Shown piece after piece: positions 1 to 8,901 of a stretch of 64,000 nucleotides of DNA. The position numbers were made by a program, and so were the translations under genes. Below the pieces are notes generated by a model, which was not told the origin of the DNA, did no database searches, and saw nothing but the letters and a program-made list of their open reading frames with translations. Numbering within the stretch: position 1 is the stretch's first letter; each line of letters opens with the position of its first letter. The DNA is from Mesorhizobium sp. INR15 (GTDB lineage: Bacteria; Pseudomonadota; Alphaproteobacteria; Rhizobiales; Rhizobiaceae), in contig NZ_CP045499.1 in NCBI RefSeq assembly GCF_015500075.1, positions 1 through 64,000 of the forward strand, given 5' to 3'.

Positions 1-73
1 TTGGAGAACACGGGGCTCTTTGAGAGGCGCCAGCCAGGGCCCGTTGCAAAAGAGTTCGTATGCTAATTCCAGA

Positions 74-98
74 GGAACCGGATTCGCATCACGACGTT
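74..98 (+). promoter_or_regulatory. EcfG-type promoter candidate upstream of pqqA
   Basis: GGAAC at 74-78 and CGTT at 95-98 are separated by 16 bases, which matches the alphaproteobacterial general-stress (EcfG) promoter consensus. It lies about 110 bp before pqqA. About one such match is expected by chance in a window of this size on both strands, so the assignment to the pqq operon is inference. Confidence 0.4.
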
Positions 99-209
99 GT
101 GTCAACGCAAAGCCGCTCACGGCCTTATAACCACTTAAACCCTCACCATGAAGTATCGTTAGGTTGGTGACGGCAGACTCCGACGCGCTTGGTATAAAAG
201 GAGAAAGCT

Positions 210-305
210 ATGAAGAAGACCTGGAAGAAGCCGACCATGTGCCAGGTGGCAGCGGGCTTTGAAATATCGCGCTATTTGCCTGCGGAGATTGCTTCGAAGA
301 AATAG
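210..305 (+). CDS. pqqA: PQQ precursor peptide PqqA
   Basis: A 31-residue peptide, the ribosomal precursor from which pyrroloquinoline quinone is made. The conserved Glu-x3-Tyr pair that PqqE cross-links is present as E18 and Y22 in FEISRYLPAE. An AAGGAG ribosome site lies just upstream of the ATG. It heads the pqqABCDE cluster and is followed after about 120 bp by pqqB. No dedicated PqqF/G protease gene is seen in the window, so precursor processing must use proteins coded elsewhere. Confidence 0.95.
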   Translation: MKKTWKKPTMCQVAAGFEISRYLPAEIASKK

Positions 306-312
306 CCAGTAA

Positions 313-340
313 AGCGCGCCCTTCCAAACCGGGGCGCGCT
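313..340 (+). terminator. hairpin between pqqA and pqqB
   Basis: AGCGCGCCC (313-321) and GGGCGCGCT (332-340) form a perfect 9-bp stem with a 10-base loop. No T-run follows. The likely role is partial termination or 3'-end protection that lets the short pqqA message exceed the rest of the operon; this role is inference. Confidence 0.6.
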
Positions 341-426
341 ACCCCTTCCATGTCGAAGGGCCTGTTAGCGTTCAGCGGAAGAATGCTATAAAATTCATTC
401 GACTGCTCTAATAGAGTGGCGTCCTG

Positions 427-1365
427 ATGCGCATGAAGATACTCGGATCTGCCGCAGGCGGTGGCTTGCCGCAATGGAACTGTAATTATTACCTAAGCCG
501 CGCAGCACGTTCTGGTTTGGCAGGCATTCATAAACGTACACAATCCAGCGCCGCCGTCTCGGCCGATGGGGCGGCTTGGGTCCTTTTCAACGTCTCACCC
601 GATATCAGACAGCAGATCGCGGAGACGGCGGTGTTGCAGCCATCCGTGAATTCGCAGCTCCGCTCGACGCCGATCCGTGCGGTGGTACTCACTAATGCCG
701 ATGTCGATCATATCGCCGGCTTGCTCAGTTTGCGAGAGCGGCAGCCCTTTGCTATTTATGCGACGGTACAAGTTTTGGCGGCCTTGGACGCGAATTCTAT
801 CTTTAACGTCCTAGATCCGGAACTTGTCCCAAGACGCTTACTGCCGCTAGCGGAAGAAGTGGCGATCCGCGATGCTGAAGGACTTGAGACGGGTGTGACG
901 GTTGAGTGCTTTCCTGTATCGGGCAAGATCGCACTCTACCTGGAAGACAGACAGCACCCGCATGCGAATTTCAGCTCGAATGCCGGTGACACGATTGGGA
1001 TTCGCGTTGCTGGTGGCACCGCTGGCGGCGCGGTCTTTTATATCCCAGGCTGTGCGAGCATCGATGCCGTCCTGCGTGCAATGCTCACCGACGCGTATTG
1101 CCTGTTGTTCGACGGCACGGTCCATGCCGATAATGAGTTGATTGCCGCCGGTGTCAGTCATAAATCCGGAGTTCGGATGGGCCATCTGGCGATGTCGGGC
1201 AACGCAGGTTCCATCGCCGCTCTGGCCGATTTGAATATCAGTCGCCGGGTCTTCATCCATATCAACAACACCAACCCTGTTCTTGATGAGAACTCGGCCG
1301 AATACATGTCAGTTCGGGCAGCAGGGTGGGAAGTGGCCCGCGACGGAATGGAGATAGAATTTTGA
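427..1365 (+). CDS. pqqB: PQQ biosynthesis protein PqqB
   Basis: A 312-residue metallo-beta-lactamase-fold protein of the PqqB family, a usual length for it. The N-terminus has the family hallmark GSAAGGG followed by PQWNCN, and a metal-binding-type DVDH stretch is visible near residue 95. PqqB is thought to act as an iron hydroxylase on a tyrosine-derived intermediate of PQQ formation. Two in-frame ATGs (427 and 433) are possible. The stop overlaps the proposed TTG start of pqqC, suggesting translational coupling. Confidence 0.93.
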   Translation: MRMKILGSAAGGGLPQWNCNYYLSRAARSGLAGIHKRTQSSAAVSADGAAWVLFNVSPDIRQQIAETAVLQPSVNSQLRSTPIRAVVLTNADVDHIAGLLSLRERQPFAIYATVQVLAALDANSIFNVLDPELVPRRLLPLAEEVAIRDAEGLETGVTVECFPVSGKIALYLEDRQHPHANFSSNAGDTIGIRVAGGTAGGAVFYIPGCASIDAVLRAMLTDAYCLLFDGTVHADNELIAAGVSHKSGVRMGHLAMSGNAGSIAALADLNISRRVFIHINNTNPVLDENSAEYMSVRAAGWEVARDGMEIEF

Positions 1366-2120
1366 GCGATTTCCACCGCGCGGCTAAAGGAGGCTTGTCG
1401 GCCATAAAACTCGAAGCTCTGCTGAGACAAGTAGGGGCCGAACGCTACCACCACCGTCACCCTTTTCATCAAAAGATGATCAGCGGCGCACTCTCGAAAA
1501 CGGAGATGCAAGCATGGGCGCTGAACCGCTTTTGTTACCAAGCCGTGATTCCTCGCAAGGACGCGATGATCCTCGCCCGTGCCGAGGATCCCGCCTTTCG
1601 TGCTGCATGGCGCAGGCGCATCGAGGATCATGACGGAGCGGACGGCTGGAGTGGGGGTATAAAGCGATGGCTGCATCTTGCAACCTCCCTCGGTCTCGAC
1701 GCTGACGTCGTCAAGAGCGAACGGCTGGCGCTGCCGGCAACACGTTTCGCAGTCGGTGCCTATCTCTCTTTCTGCACGAACCGGACGCTAATGGAGGCGG
1801 TCGCGTCGTCACTGACGGAGATGTTCTCGCCGGCCATAATCGGCGAGCGAGTTCCGGCAATGCTGGCTAAATACGATTACGTCACCGAGGACACGCTGGC
1901 TTATTTCACGCGACGTCCCGAACAGGCTACGCGCGATGCCGACTTCGCCTTGGCATACGTTCTCAAACATGCCACCACGCCGGAGCGACAGCAGCAGGTG
2001 GTCGATGCCCTCGTATTCAAATGCGATCTCCTTTGGGCGATGCTAGACGCTCTTCAGCATGCCTATGGCGAGAAGACAAACATACCGCCCGGCGCCTTCT
2101 GTCTGGAACTTTCGCCATGA
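1362..2120 (+). CDS. pqqC: pyrroloquinoline-quinone synthase PqqC
   Basis: About 252 residues. This is the cofactor-free oxidase that performs the last ring closure and eight-electron oxidation giving PQQ. Family sequence is clear: YHHRHPFH near the N-terminus, NRFCYQ, a DHDGA region, and LTEMFSP. The start chosen is TTG at 1362, which overlaps the pqqB TGA (1363-1365) and gives the normal PqqC length. An upstream ATG at 1326 would lie well inside pqqB. The stop overlaps the pqqD ATG in ATGA. Confidence 0.92.
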   Translation: MSDFHRAAKGGLSAIKLEALLRQVGAERYHHRHPFHQKMISGALSKTEMQAWALNRFCYQAVIPRKDAMILARAEDPAFRAAWRRRIEDHDGADGWSGGIKRWLHLATSLGLDADVVKSERLALPATRFAVGAYLSFCTNRTLMEAVASSLTEMFSPAIIGERVPAMLAKYDYVTEDTLAYFTRRPEQATRDADFALAYVLKHATTPERQQQVVDALVFKCDLLWAMLDALQHAYGEKTNIPPGAFCLELSP

Positions 2121-2413
2121 CGGAGCTGCGAAAAAGAGCGCTGTTGGCACCACATTCTGTTCCGTTCCTGCCAAAACACGTGCGCATTCAGTTCGATCCC
2201 GTCCGAAGCGCATTCGCCGTACTGTCGCCCGAGAAGGTTTTTTGGCCGAACGAGATCAGTCTCGACATATTGCGGCGTTGCAATGGGCGTTCCTCGGTCG
2301 CTCAGATCATCGCCGGTCTTGCCGCCGAGTATGACGCGCAGGAGGAGGACGTTGCGACCGACGTCATCGCGTTCCTACAGGGATGGTCCGACCAGCTGTT
2401 GGTCAAGCTATGA
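2117..2413 (+). CDS. pqqD: PQQ biosynthesis chaperone PqqD
   Basis: A 98-residue peptide-binding chaperone that presents PqqA to the radical SAM enzyme PqqE. The start is the ATG at 2117, overlapping the pqqC stop. The reading frame stays open upstream, but that part lies inside pqqC. The fold's typical AFAVLSPEKVFWPNEISLDIL and a helical C-terminus fit the family. The stop overlaps the pqqE start at 2410, so pqqC, pqqD and pqqE form a chain of overlapping genes. Confidence 0.9.
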   Translation: MTELRKRALLAPHSVPFLPKHVRIQFDPVRSAFAVLSPEKVFWPNEISLDILRRCNGRSSVAQIIAGLAAEYDAQEEDVATDVIAFLQGWSDQLLVKL

Positions 2414-3534
2414 GCGCACCCCTCCTACCTCCTATCGGCATGTTAGCGGAACTAACACATCGCTGCCCCCTGCAATGCCCCTATTGCTCTAACCCGGTCG
2501 AACTGCTGAAGGCTAATCGCGAACTCGATACGCGGACCTGGCTGGAGCTGTTCGAGCAGGCCGCCGAACTTGGCGTTCTTCAGGTACATTTGTCAGGCGG
2601 TGAGCCAACGCTGCGCCGGGATCTCGAGCAGATCATAGCCAGGCTTTCCGCCCAAGGCGTTTATACCAACCTAATCACTGCGGGCGTCGGCATTGCCGAT
2701 GGCCGCATCGAGGCATTTGCTGAAGCTGGGCTCGACCATCTGCAACTCAGTTTTCAGGGTGCGAGACCGGAGACCACAGAGCGTATCGGCAATCATCGGG
2801 GTAGCCACGAGAAGAAGCTCGCCACCGCGCGACGCGCTCGTGCGGCGGGCTTGCCGTTGACCATCAACGCACCCATCCACCGCCACAATATCGAAGAGGT
2901 GCCGGGATTCATTGAACTTGCACTTTCGCTTGATGCCGAGCGCCTCGAGATCGCCAATGTACAATACGCCGGATGGGCGTTGACCAACCGCGGTGCATTG
3001 ATGCCTGATCGCGCTGCGGTCGACAGGCAGGTCGACATCGTGGCGACGGCGCGCGAGCGGCTGGCGGGCATCATGAACATTGACTTCGTCACCCCAGACT
3101 ATTTCGCCACCTTTCCGAAGCCGTGTATGGGGGGCTGGGCGCGCGACGCATTCATTGTCACACCCGACGGCACGGTGCTTCCATGCCATGCAGCGGAGAC
3201 GATACCGTCGCTCTCCTTCGAGCGATTCGGGTCCCGCGGCCTCATGGAAATCTGGCGCGACTCGCCGGCATTCAATGCGTTTCGCGGCGTCGACTGGATG
3301 CAGGAGCCTTGTCGCACTTGCGATCGGCGCGAAATCGATTGGGGCGGCTGTCGCTGCCAAGCGATGGCAATCGCGGGGGATGCCGCGGCAACAGACCCGG
3401 CTTGCGTAAAATCGGTCATCCATTCCCGTATGGAAATATTGGTCAGGAATGCCGTGTCAGGGGCTGTGCCGGGCGAGAAAGACATCAGCCCGTTCGTCTA
3501 TCGCCGCATAGCCCAACAACCTCCCTCAAAATAG
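2410..3534 (+). CDS. pqqE: PqqA peptide cyclase PqqE (radical SAM)
   Basis: 374 residues. It forms the carbon-carbon bond between the Glu and Tyr of PqqA, using S-adenosylmethionine and iron-sulfur clusters. The radical SAM motif CPLQCPYC puts the three cluster cysteines at 19, 23 and 26, and SGGEPTLR follows. The C-terminal SPASM part carries the auxiliary-cluster cysteines (CMGGW, LPCHA, CRTCDRR, GGCRCQ and a last Cys near the end). The start at 2410 overlaps the pqqD stop. An earlier ATG at 2383 lies inside pqqD and is less likely. Confidence 0.95.
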   Translation: MSAPLLPPIGMLAELTHRCPLQCPYCSNPVELLKANRELDTRTWLELFEQAAELGVLQVHLSGGEPTLRRDLEQIIARLSAQGVYTNLITAGVGIADGRIEAFAEAGLDHLQLSFQGARPETTERIGNHRGSHEKKLATARRARAAGLPLTINAPIHRHNIEEVPGFIELALSLDAERLEIANVQYAGWALTNRGALMPDRAAVDRQVDIVATARERLAGIMNIDFVTPDYFATFPKPCMGGWARDAFIVTPDGTVLPCHAAETIPSLSFERFGSRGLMEIWRDSPAFNAFRGVDWMQEPCRTCDRREIDWGGCRCQAMAIAGDAAATDPACVKSVIHSRMEILVRNAVSGAVPGEKDISPFVYRRIAQQPPSK

Positions 3535-3595
3535 CAAAAACGCATGCAACCGTTCAGGCCACACGGCGTTAATCCGAAAAGGCGGGGAGGGTTGC

Positions 3596-5422
3596 ATGCG
3601 CATTCTACTGACCATAGCGGCTTTAGCTGCCATGACAGGGTCGGGACAAGCGCAATCAGCACCTACGGCGGGGATACCAAAATCGTACTCGGACGCCACG
3701 GCAAATTTTGCCGGCGCCGGCAAGCCCGGCGAATGGACAAGTCAGGCACGCGATTATGCGAACACCCGGTTTAGCCCTCTTAAAGAAATAACCCCCGATA
3801 ATGTTGGCAAGCTGAAGGTGGCCTGGACATTCTCGGACGGCACGCAATACGGTCATGAGGGCGCGCCGCTGGTAGTAGGCGATACGATGTATGTAGTTTC
3901 GCCCTATCCCAACACGGCCTATGCGCTTGATCTTTCGAAGCCGGGACCTTCGATCAAGTGGAAGTTCGACCCCAATCCTTCCCCCCAGGCAATTGGCAAG
4001 GCCTGCTGCGATGCCGTTCTTCGGGGTTGGGCTTATGCCGACGGTAAATTGATCTACAATCTCCTCGACGACCACACTGTCGCTGTTGATGCGTCGACAG
4101 GAAAAGAGGTCTGGCGGACGGCCTTGGATAGCTTGGAACATGGCGTGACCATGACCCAATCGGCCTTTGCCGCCGACGGCAAAGTATTCGTCGGCAACTC
4201 CGGCGGTGAGATGGGCGTCAATGGGTGGTTGGCCGCCCTGGATGTCGGCACCGGGAAGGAAATCTGGCGCGCGCACGCTGTCGGCCCGGACACGGATGTC
4301 CGTATCGGCGACAGTTTCAAACCCTATTACGACTGGATGAAGGGTAAGGACCTGGGGATCAAAACCTGGCCAGTGGACGCCTGGAACACGGGTGCCGGTG
4401 CTTCATGGGGGTTCGTGTCCTATGACGAAAAGACCAAGACAATTTACTATGGCACCAGCAATCCTGGTCCCCGCGTGCCGGCCCAGCGTCCCGGCGACAA
4501 CTTGTGGACCAGCGCGATGTTCGCGCGGGATCCAGAGACCGGAATGGCCAAGTGGGCCTATCAGTTCACCCCGCATGACCAATGGGACTATGACGGCGTC
4601 AACGAAGCGGTTCTGCTTGACATGCCGATCGACGGCAAGATGCGTCAGACTCTGGTGCATTTCGACCGCAACACGTATGCCTACACGATCGACCGCAACA
4701 CCGGCGAAGTGCTGCTGGCCAATACTTTTGCCTATCAGAACTGGTCCACCGGCTTCGACAAGAAGGCTGGACGGCCGATCGTAGATCCGGCCCGCGAGCC
4801 CAAGCCCGGTGTGAAGATCGACAGGGTCTGTCCACCCGACATAGGGCAGAAGGACTGGGAGCCGCCGGCCTTCAGTCCGAACACCGGCTTACTCTATGTC
4901 GGTGTGTTCAACATCTGTATGGGCCTGACGGACCACGAAGTCTCCTACATTTCCGGTACGCCCTATGATGGCATGGAGATGGAGCGGTTTTCAGTGGACG
5001 GCCCCGATGGAAACTGGGGCGGCCTGATCGCCTGGGACCCAGCTCATGGCAAGAAGATCTGGGAAGTCCCAGAGAAATTCATGGTCATGAGTGGCGTCAT
5101 TGCCACGGCGAGCAATCTCATCTTTTACGGCACCACGGATGGATGGTTCCGCGCGCTAGACGCGTGGACGGGCAAAGTTCTTTGGTCGCAAAAACTCGGC
5201 TCGGGCATCATTGGACAGCCGATCACCTATATTGGGCCTGATAACCGGCAGTATGTGGCTGTTGCCGCCGGAGTGGGAGGTGCCGCGATGGTGCAGAAGG
5301 AGCGGCCTGGCTTCCTGCCGCGCGGCAATACGATCTATGTTTTTTCCGTCGATGGCGACACAGTCAAGACAGCGGCCGACGCCACTCCTATCCCCGTTGG
5401 AGCGGCCACTCAGCAGCAGTAA
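3596..5422 (+). CDS. lanthanide-type PQQ alcohol dehydrogenase (XoxF/PedH-like)
   Basis: A 608-residue periplasmic quinoprotein dehydrogenase with an N-terminal signal peptide (cleavage likely after AQA or AQS). It oxidises a primary alcohol and passes electrons to cytochrome c. The family's adjacent-cysteine disulfide is seen in GKACCDAV, and there is no heme site, so it is a type I enzyme. In HDQWDYDG the catalytic aspartate is D331, and D333 two residues on is the extra metal ligand of lanthanide enzymes; calcium MxaF enzymes have alanine there. It lies between pqqE and a cytochrome c gene. The substrate cannot be told from sequence. Confidence 0.93.
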   Translation: MRILLTIAALAAMTGSGQAQSAPTAGIPKSYSDATANFAGAGKPGEWTSQARDYANTRFSPLKEITPDNVGKLKVAWTFSDGTQYGHEGAPLVVGDTMYVVSPYPNTAYALDLSKPGPSIKWKFDPNPSPQAIGKACCDAVLRGWAYADGKLIYNLLDDHTVAVDASTGKEVWRTALDSLEHGVTMTQSAFAADGKVFVGNSGGEMGVNGWLAALDVGTGKEIWRAHAVGPDTDVRIGDSFKPYYDWMKGKDLGIKTWPVDAWNTGAGASWGFVSYDEKTKTIYYGTSNPGPRVPAQRPGDNLWTSAMFARDPETGMAKWAYQFTPHDQWDYDGVNEAVLLDMPIDGKMRQTLVHFDRNTYAYTIDRNTGEVLLANTFAYQNWSTGFDKKAGRPIVDPAREPKPGVKIDRVCPPDIGQKDWEPPAFSPNTGLLYVGVFNICMGLTDHEVSYISGTPYDGMEMERFSVDGPDGNWGGLIAWDPAHGKKIWEVPEKFMVMSGVIATASNLIFYGTTDGWFRALDAWTGKVLWSQKLGSGIIGQPITYIGPDNRQYVAVAAGVGGAAMVQKERPGFLPRGNTIYVFSVDGDTVKTAADATPIPVGAATQQQ

Positions 5423-5438
5423 CCGCCAGGAATTCGCC

Positions 5439-5978
5439 ATGTCACTCGGTCGCATTCTTATCGCCGTGCTCATCCTCCTGGCTGTCGGCGCAGGCGCGAC
5501 GGGATGGCTGATTATGACACAGAGGCAGTCGCAGAATCGAATAGACGTCGCCTATCCGGAAGGAATTGCCGCGGTTGTCCCCCTGGGCTTGAGCGCGGGT
5601 AGGTCGCCGACTCTGAGTGCCAGCACCGCGAATCCATTGGCTAACGATCCTAACTCTGTCCAGGAAGGCAAGAAACTCTTCACGTCGATGAACTGTGCGG
5701 GTTGTCATGGCTATAAAGCCAAGGGTGGGATGGGACCGGATCTCACGGACACGGCCTGGCGTTATGGCGGCACCCCGATAGATGTCTACAAGAGCATTTA
5801 CGAGGGGCGCCCTCAAGGAATGCCGGCTTGGGGTAACGCTCTGCCTCCCCAAAGCTTGTGGCAACTGGTCGCTTATCTGCAGTCGTTGGGCGGTACATTC
5901 AGCGCCTCGTCGGGTGACGGCAAGCAGCAAGCGGCGGCTGACCAGGGACAGGGAGCCCCGGCGGGACAAAAGCAATGA
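5439..5978 (+). CDS. membrane-anchored class I cytochrome c
   Basis: 179 residues. An uncleaved-looking N-terminal membrane segment (about residues 4-27) is followed by a linker and one cytochrome c domain with heme motif CAGCH near residue 86. The distal methionine is probably in GMPAWG. The C-terminal tail is rich in Ala, Gln and Gly. The ATG at 5439 starts 16 bp after the dehydrogenase stop; a longer open frame upstream lies inside that gene. By position it is the likely electron acceptor of the PQQ enzyme and donor to the oxidase. The stop overlaps the coxB start in ATGA. Confidence 0.9.
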   Translation: MSLGRILIAVLILLAVGAGATGWLIMTQRQSQNRIDVAYPEGIAAVVPLGLSAGRSPTLSASTANPLANDPNSVQEGKKLFTSMNCAGCHGYKAKGGMGPDLTDTAWRYGGTPIDVYKSIYEGRPQGMPAWGNALPPQSLWQLVAYLQSLGGTFSASSGDGKQQAAADQGQGAPAGQKQ

Positions 5979-6964
5979 GGCGCGTGGCGTCTCTCTTTTT
6001 GTTCACCGTTGCGCTTTCCGGTTGCAGCGGGTCTCCACTCGGCTATCTCGACGCGACAAGCCCGATTGCTGGAGCCATTGCCAGCCTTGGCCTCGGCCTC
6101 ACGGCAATTTCGATCGCGGTCTGCATTGTTGTCGGCGTGTTGCTTGTCGTGGCCCTATGGCGCGGACGGCGGGCGCACGATCTCGCGATAACGCCGGTCA
6201 ATGATCGTACGGCCATTCGATGGATCGGATTTGGCGTAGCAATTTCGACAGTCTTTCTCGTTGGCTCGGCAGTATGGACGCTCCTTACGGTGAGTTCGAT
6301 CAGTCAGCCGGCACAGGCCAGCGCGCTCAGCATTGATGTCATCGGCCAGGAATGGTGGTGGGCAGTCAAATATCGATCGTCAAATCCTGCGCGCGAATTC
6401 ATCACCGCCAACCAACTTGTGATCCCCGTGGGCGTGCCGGTCCAGATAAATCTCACCTCCAAGGATGTCATCCATTCCTTCTGGGTGCCGAAGCTTGGCG
6501 GCAAGATGGATATGATCCCGTCGCGCACCAATGTCACCTGGCTCCAGGCTGACAAGGTCGGCGACTTTCGCGGTCAATGCAGCGAATTCTGCGGTCTCCA
6601 GCATGCCAACATGGCGTTCAATGTGCGCGTGCTGTCGAAACCCGATTTCGAGGCTTGGTGGGACCGGCAGCTTCTGCCAACCGCAGGATCAGGGGATGAT
6701 CCGCGCCTTAAGACATTCCTGGTGCGCTGCGCTGCCTGCCACACGATAAGGGGTACTCCCGCCGGAGGCATTCTAGGACCTGACCTGTCGCATTTCGGAG
6801 ACCGCGAGACGATCGCTTCAGGTCTGATGACCAATACGCCCGCCAATCTGGCAAAATGGATCAACAACACGCAGACCATCAAGCCGGGCGTAAAGATGCC
6901 GGAACTCCATATGCTCGCCAGTGAGATCGACGACGTCACCACCTATCTGGAGGGGCTGAAATGA
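5975..6964 (+). CDS. coxB: cytochrome c oxidase subunit II with fused cytochrome c (caa3 type)
   Basis: 329 residues. The N-terminus looks like a lipoprotein signal (a LSGCS lipobox near residue 14) and is followed by two membrane helices. The cupredoxin domain keeps the CuA ligands: a His in DVIHSFWVP, then C202, C206, H210 and M213 in GQCSEFCGLQHANM. A cytochrome c domain with CAACH at 252-256 is fused to the C-terminus, which defines caa3-type enzymes. It accepts electrons from soluble or anchored cytochrome c. The stop overlaps the coxA start. Confidence 0.93.
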   Translation: MRRVASLFLFTVALSGCSGSPLGYLDATSPIAGAIASLGLGLTAISIAVCIVVGVLLVVALWRGRRAHDLAITPVNDRTAIRWIGFGVAISTVFLVGSAVWTLLTVSSISQPAQASALSIDVIGQEWWWAVKYRSSNPAREFITANQLVIPVGVPVQINLTSKDVIHSFWVPKLGGKMDMIPSRTNVTWLQADKVGDFRGQCSEFCGLQHANMAFNVRVLSKPDFEAWWDRQLLPTAGSGDDPRLKTFLVRCAACHTIRGTPAGGILGPDLSHFGDRETIASGLMTNTPANLAKWINNTQTIKPGVKMPELHMLASEIDDVTTYLEGLK

Positions 6965-8901
6965 CCACCGTCCAGCCCAATATGGAAGTTACCTCCACGC
7001 GCCAGAAACTGCTCGATATCTGGGAAACAGCTCCCGGTCTGTACGGCTGGTTGGCAACCGTTGATCACAAGACCATCGGAATTCGGTATCTGTGCACAGC
7101 GTTTTTCTTCCTGGTGATCGGCGGGATCGAAGCGCTGGCGATGCGGGTCCAGTTGGCGCAGCCGGACCTGAAAATTCTATCGCCGGATGCCTACAACCAG
7201 CTTTTCTCGATGCATGGCACGACCATGATGTTCCTCTATGCATTGCCGATGCTGTCGGGTTTTTCCAACTACCTCTGGCCGCTGATGCTGGGTTCGCGCG
7301 ACATGGCTTTTCCGCGACTGAATGCCTTGAGCTATTGGGTTTTTCTGTTTGCGGGCATTTTCCTCTACATCAGCTTTCCGCTTGGTCAGGCGCCAAATGG
7401 TGGCTGGTTCGCATACGTGCCAAACACGAGCCTCGAATACGACCCAGGCATCAACATGGACGTGTTTGCGCTTGGACTGGTCTTTCTCGGCATTTCAACC
7501 GTGGTGGGTTCAGCGAATTTCATCGTGACGCTTCTGAGATGTCGTGCGCCCGGAATGTCCGTCAACCGGCTGCCGATACTTGTCTGGGGCACGCTCACGG
7601 CCTCGGCTGCAAATTTGCTCGCGGTTCCAGCGGTCAGCCTCGCCTGCGCCATGCTCTGGCTCGATCGTCGATATGGCACCCATTTCTTTGACGTTAAAGG
7701 CGGCGGTCAGCCTTTGCTTTGGCAGCACCTGTTCTGGATATTTGGCCACCCCTGGGTCTATGCGCTTGTCCTGCCAGCAATGGGCATCGTTTCCGACGCA
7801 CTCCCGGTCTTCTGCCGTCGACCACTGGTTGGCTATACGTTGGTCGCGATCTCGACCGTGGCGACGATGATCCTGGGCTTCGGCGTGTGGGTACATCACA
7901 TGTTCGCGACAGGGCTTCCGGTAATGTCCCTGTCGTTCTTCAGTGCAGCGAGTTTCATCATCGCAATTCCCAGCGCGATCGCCGTGTTCGCCTGGATCGC
8001 AACCATCTGGACGGGCAAACTTCAATTCACAACGCCATTCCTTTTCTTCACCGGCTTTATCATGCTGTTCGTCATCGGCGGGGTTTCGGGCTTCATGACG
8101 GCATCGGTCGCACTCGACTGGCAATTGACCGACACCTACTTTATCGTCGCTCATCTCCACTACGTTTTGCTCGGGATAAATGTCTTCCCGGTCGTCGGCG
8201 GGCTGCATTTCTGGTTCCCAAAAATGAGCGGCAGGATGATGGACGAGCGGCTGGGCAAATGGACCTTCTGGACCATGTTCATCGGGTTCAACGCCGCGTT
8301 CTTTCCCATGCATGTAACTGGTCTGATGGGCATGCCTCGACGTATCTATACCTATCCAGCGGACATGGGCGTCGGATGGTTGAACATGTTGTCGACCCTC
8401 GGCGCGTTTGTCTTCGCCGTGGGTGTTTTTCTATTCCTGATCAACGTTGCAAAAAGTCTCAAATCCGGTGCGCCGGCAGGCGACAACCCATGGGACGCAC
8501 CAACCCTTGAATGGGCGACCACGTCTCCGCCGCCTGTCTATAATTTTGCGACGATTCCTCAAGTCGCCTCGCGTTATCCGCTGTGGGAGGATCGCCTTAA
8601 GGAGACCGAAGAGAGGTCGATAATCGGCGATGCCGTTCGTGACGGAATGGTCCTGGATAAAGGCAAGGAGACAATCGGTGTGACACCGCTCGATGCCGAG
8701 CCCAATGTCGTATTGAAGATGCCCGGTGATAGCATTCTGCCGTTCTTGCTCTCGGTCGGCATGACGGGGTTGTTTTTCGGTTTGTTGGCGCAAGTCATCT
8801 GGTTGGTCGCCCTTGGCGCCGTATGCGAATTCGGCGTTCTGGCACTATGGCTGACGCCGGAGCCACACGCGGCATTGGAAGAGGTCGAAATCCATGACTG
8901 A
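6961..8901 (+). CDS. coxA: heme-copper oxidase subunit I, divergent proton channels
   Basis: A 646-residue polytopic protein, longer than a plain subunit I by a C-terminal extension with about two extra membrane helices. All metal ligands are visible: H85 and H400 for the low-spin heme, H398 for the high-spin heme, H263, H312 and H313 for CuB, and Y267 for the His-Tyr cross-link. Two hallmark proton-channel residues are missing. HPEVY is HPWVY here (W265), with no YS in front as in the glutamate-free A2 type. The K-channel lysine of TGIKVF is alanine (A341 in SAIAVF). The channel-entrance Asp in RDMAFPR is kept. Confidence 0.92.
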   Translation: MTTVQPNMEVTSTRQKLLDIWETAPGLYGWLATVDHKTIGIRYLCTAFFFLVIGGIEALAMRVQLAQPDLKILSPDAYNQLFSMHGTTMMFLYALPMLSGFSNYLWPLMLGSRDMAFPRLNALSYWVFLFAGIFLYISFPLGQAPNGGWFAYVPNTSLEYDPGINMDVFALGLVFLGISTVVGSANFIVTLLRCRAPGMSVNRLPILVWGTLTASAANLLAVPAVSLACAMLWLDRRYGTHFFDVKGGGQPLLWQHLFWIFGHPWVYALVLPAMGIVSDALPVFCRRPLVGYTLVAISTVATMILGFGVWVHHMFATGLPVMSLSFFSAASFIIAIPSAIAVFAWIATIWTGKLQFTTPFLFFTGFIMLFVIGGVSGFMTASVALDWQLTDTYFIVAHLHYVLLGINVFPVVGGLHFWFPKMSGRMMDERLGKWTFWTMFIGFNAAFFPMHVTGLMGMPRRIYTYPADMGVGWLNMLSTLGAFVFAVGVFLFLINVAKSLKSGAPAGDNPWDAPTLEWATTSPPPVYNFATIPQVASRYPLWEDRLKETEERSIIGDAVRDGMVLDKGKETIGVTPLDAEPNVVLKMPGDSILPFLLSVGMTGLFFGLLAQVIWLVALGAVCEFGVLALWLTPEPHAALEEVEIHD

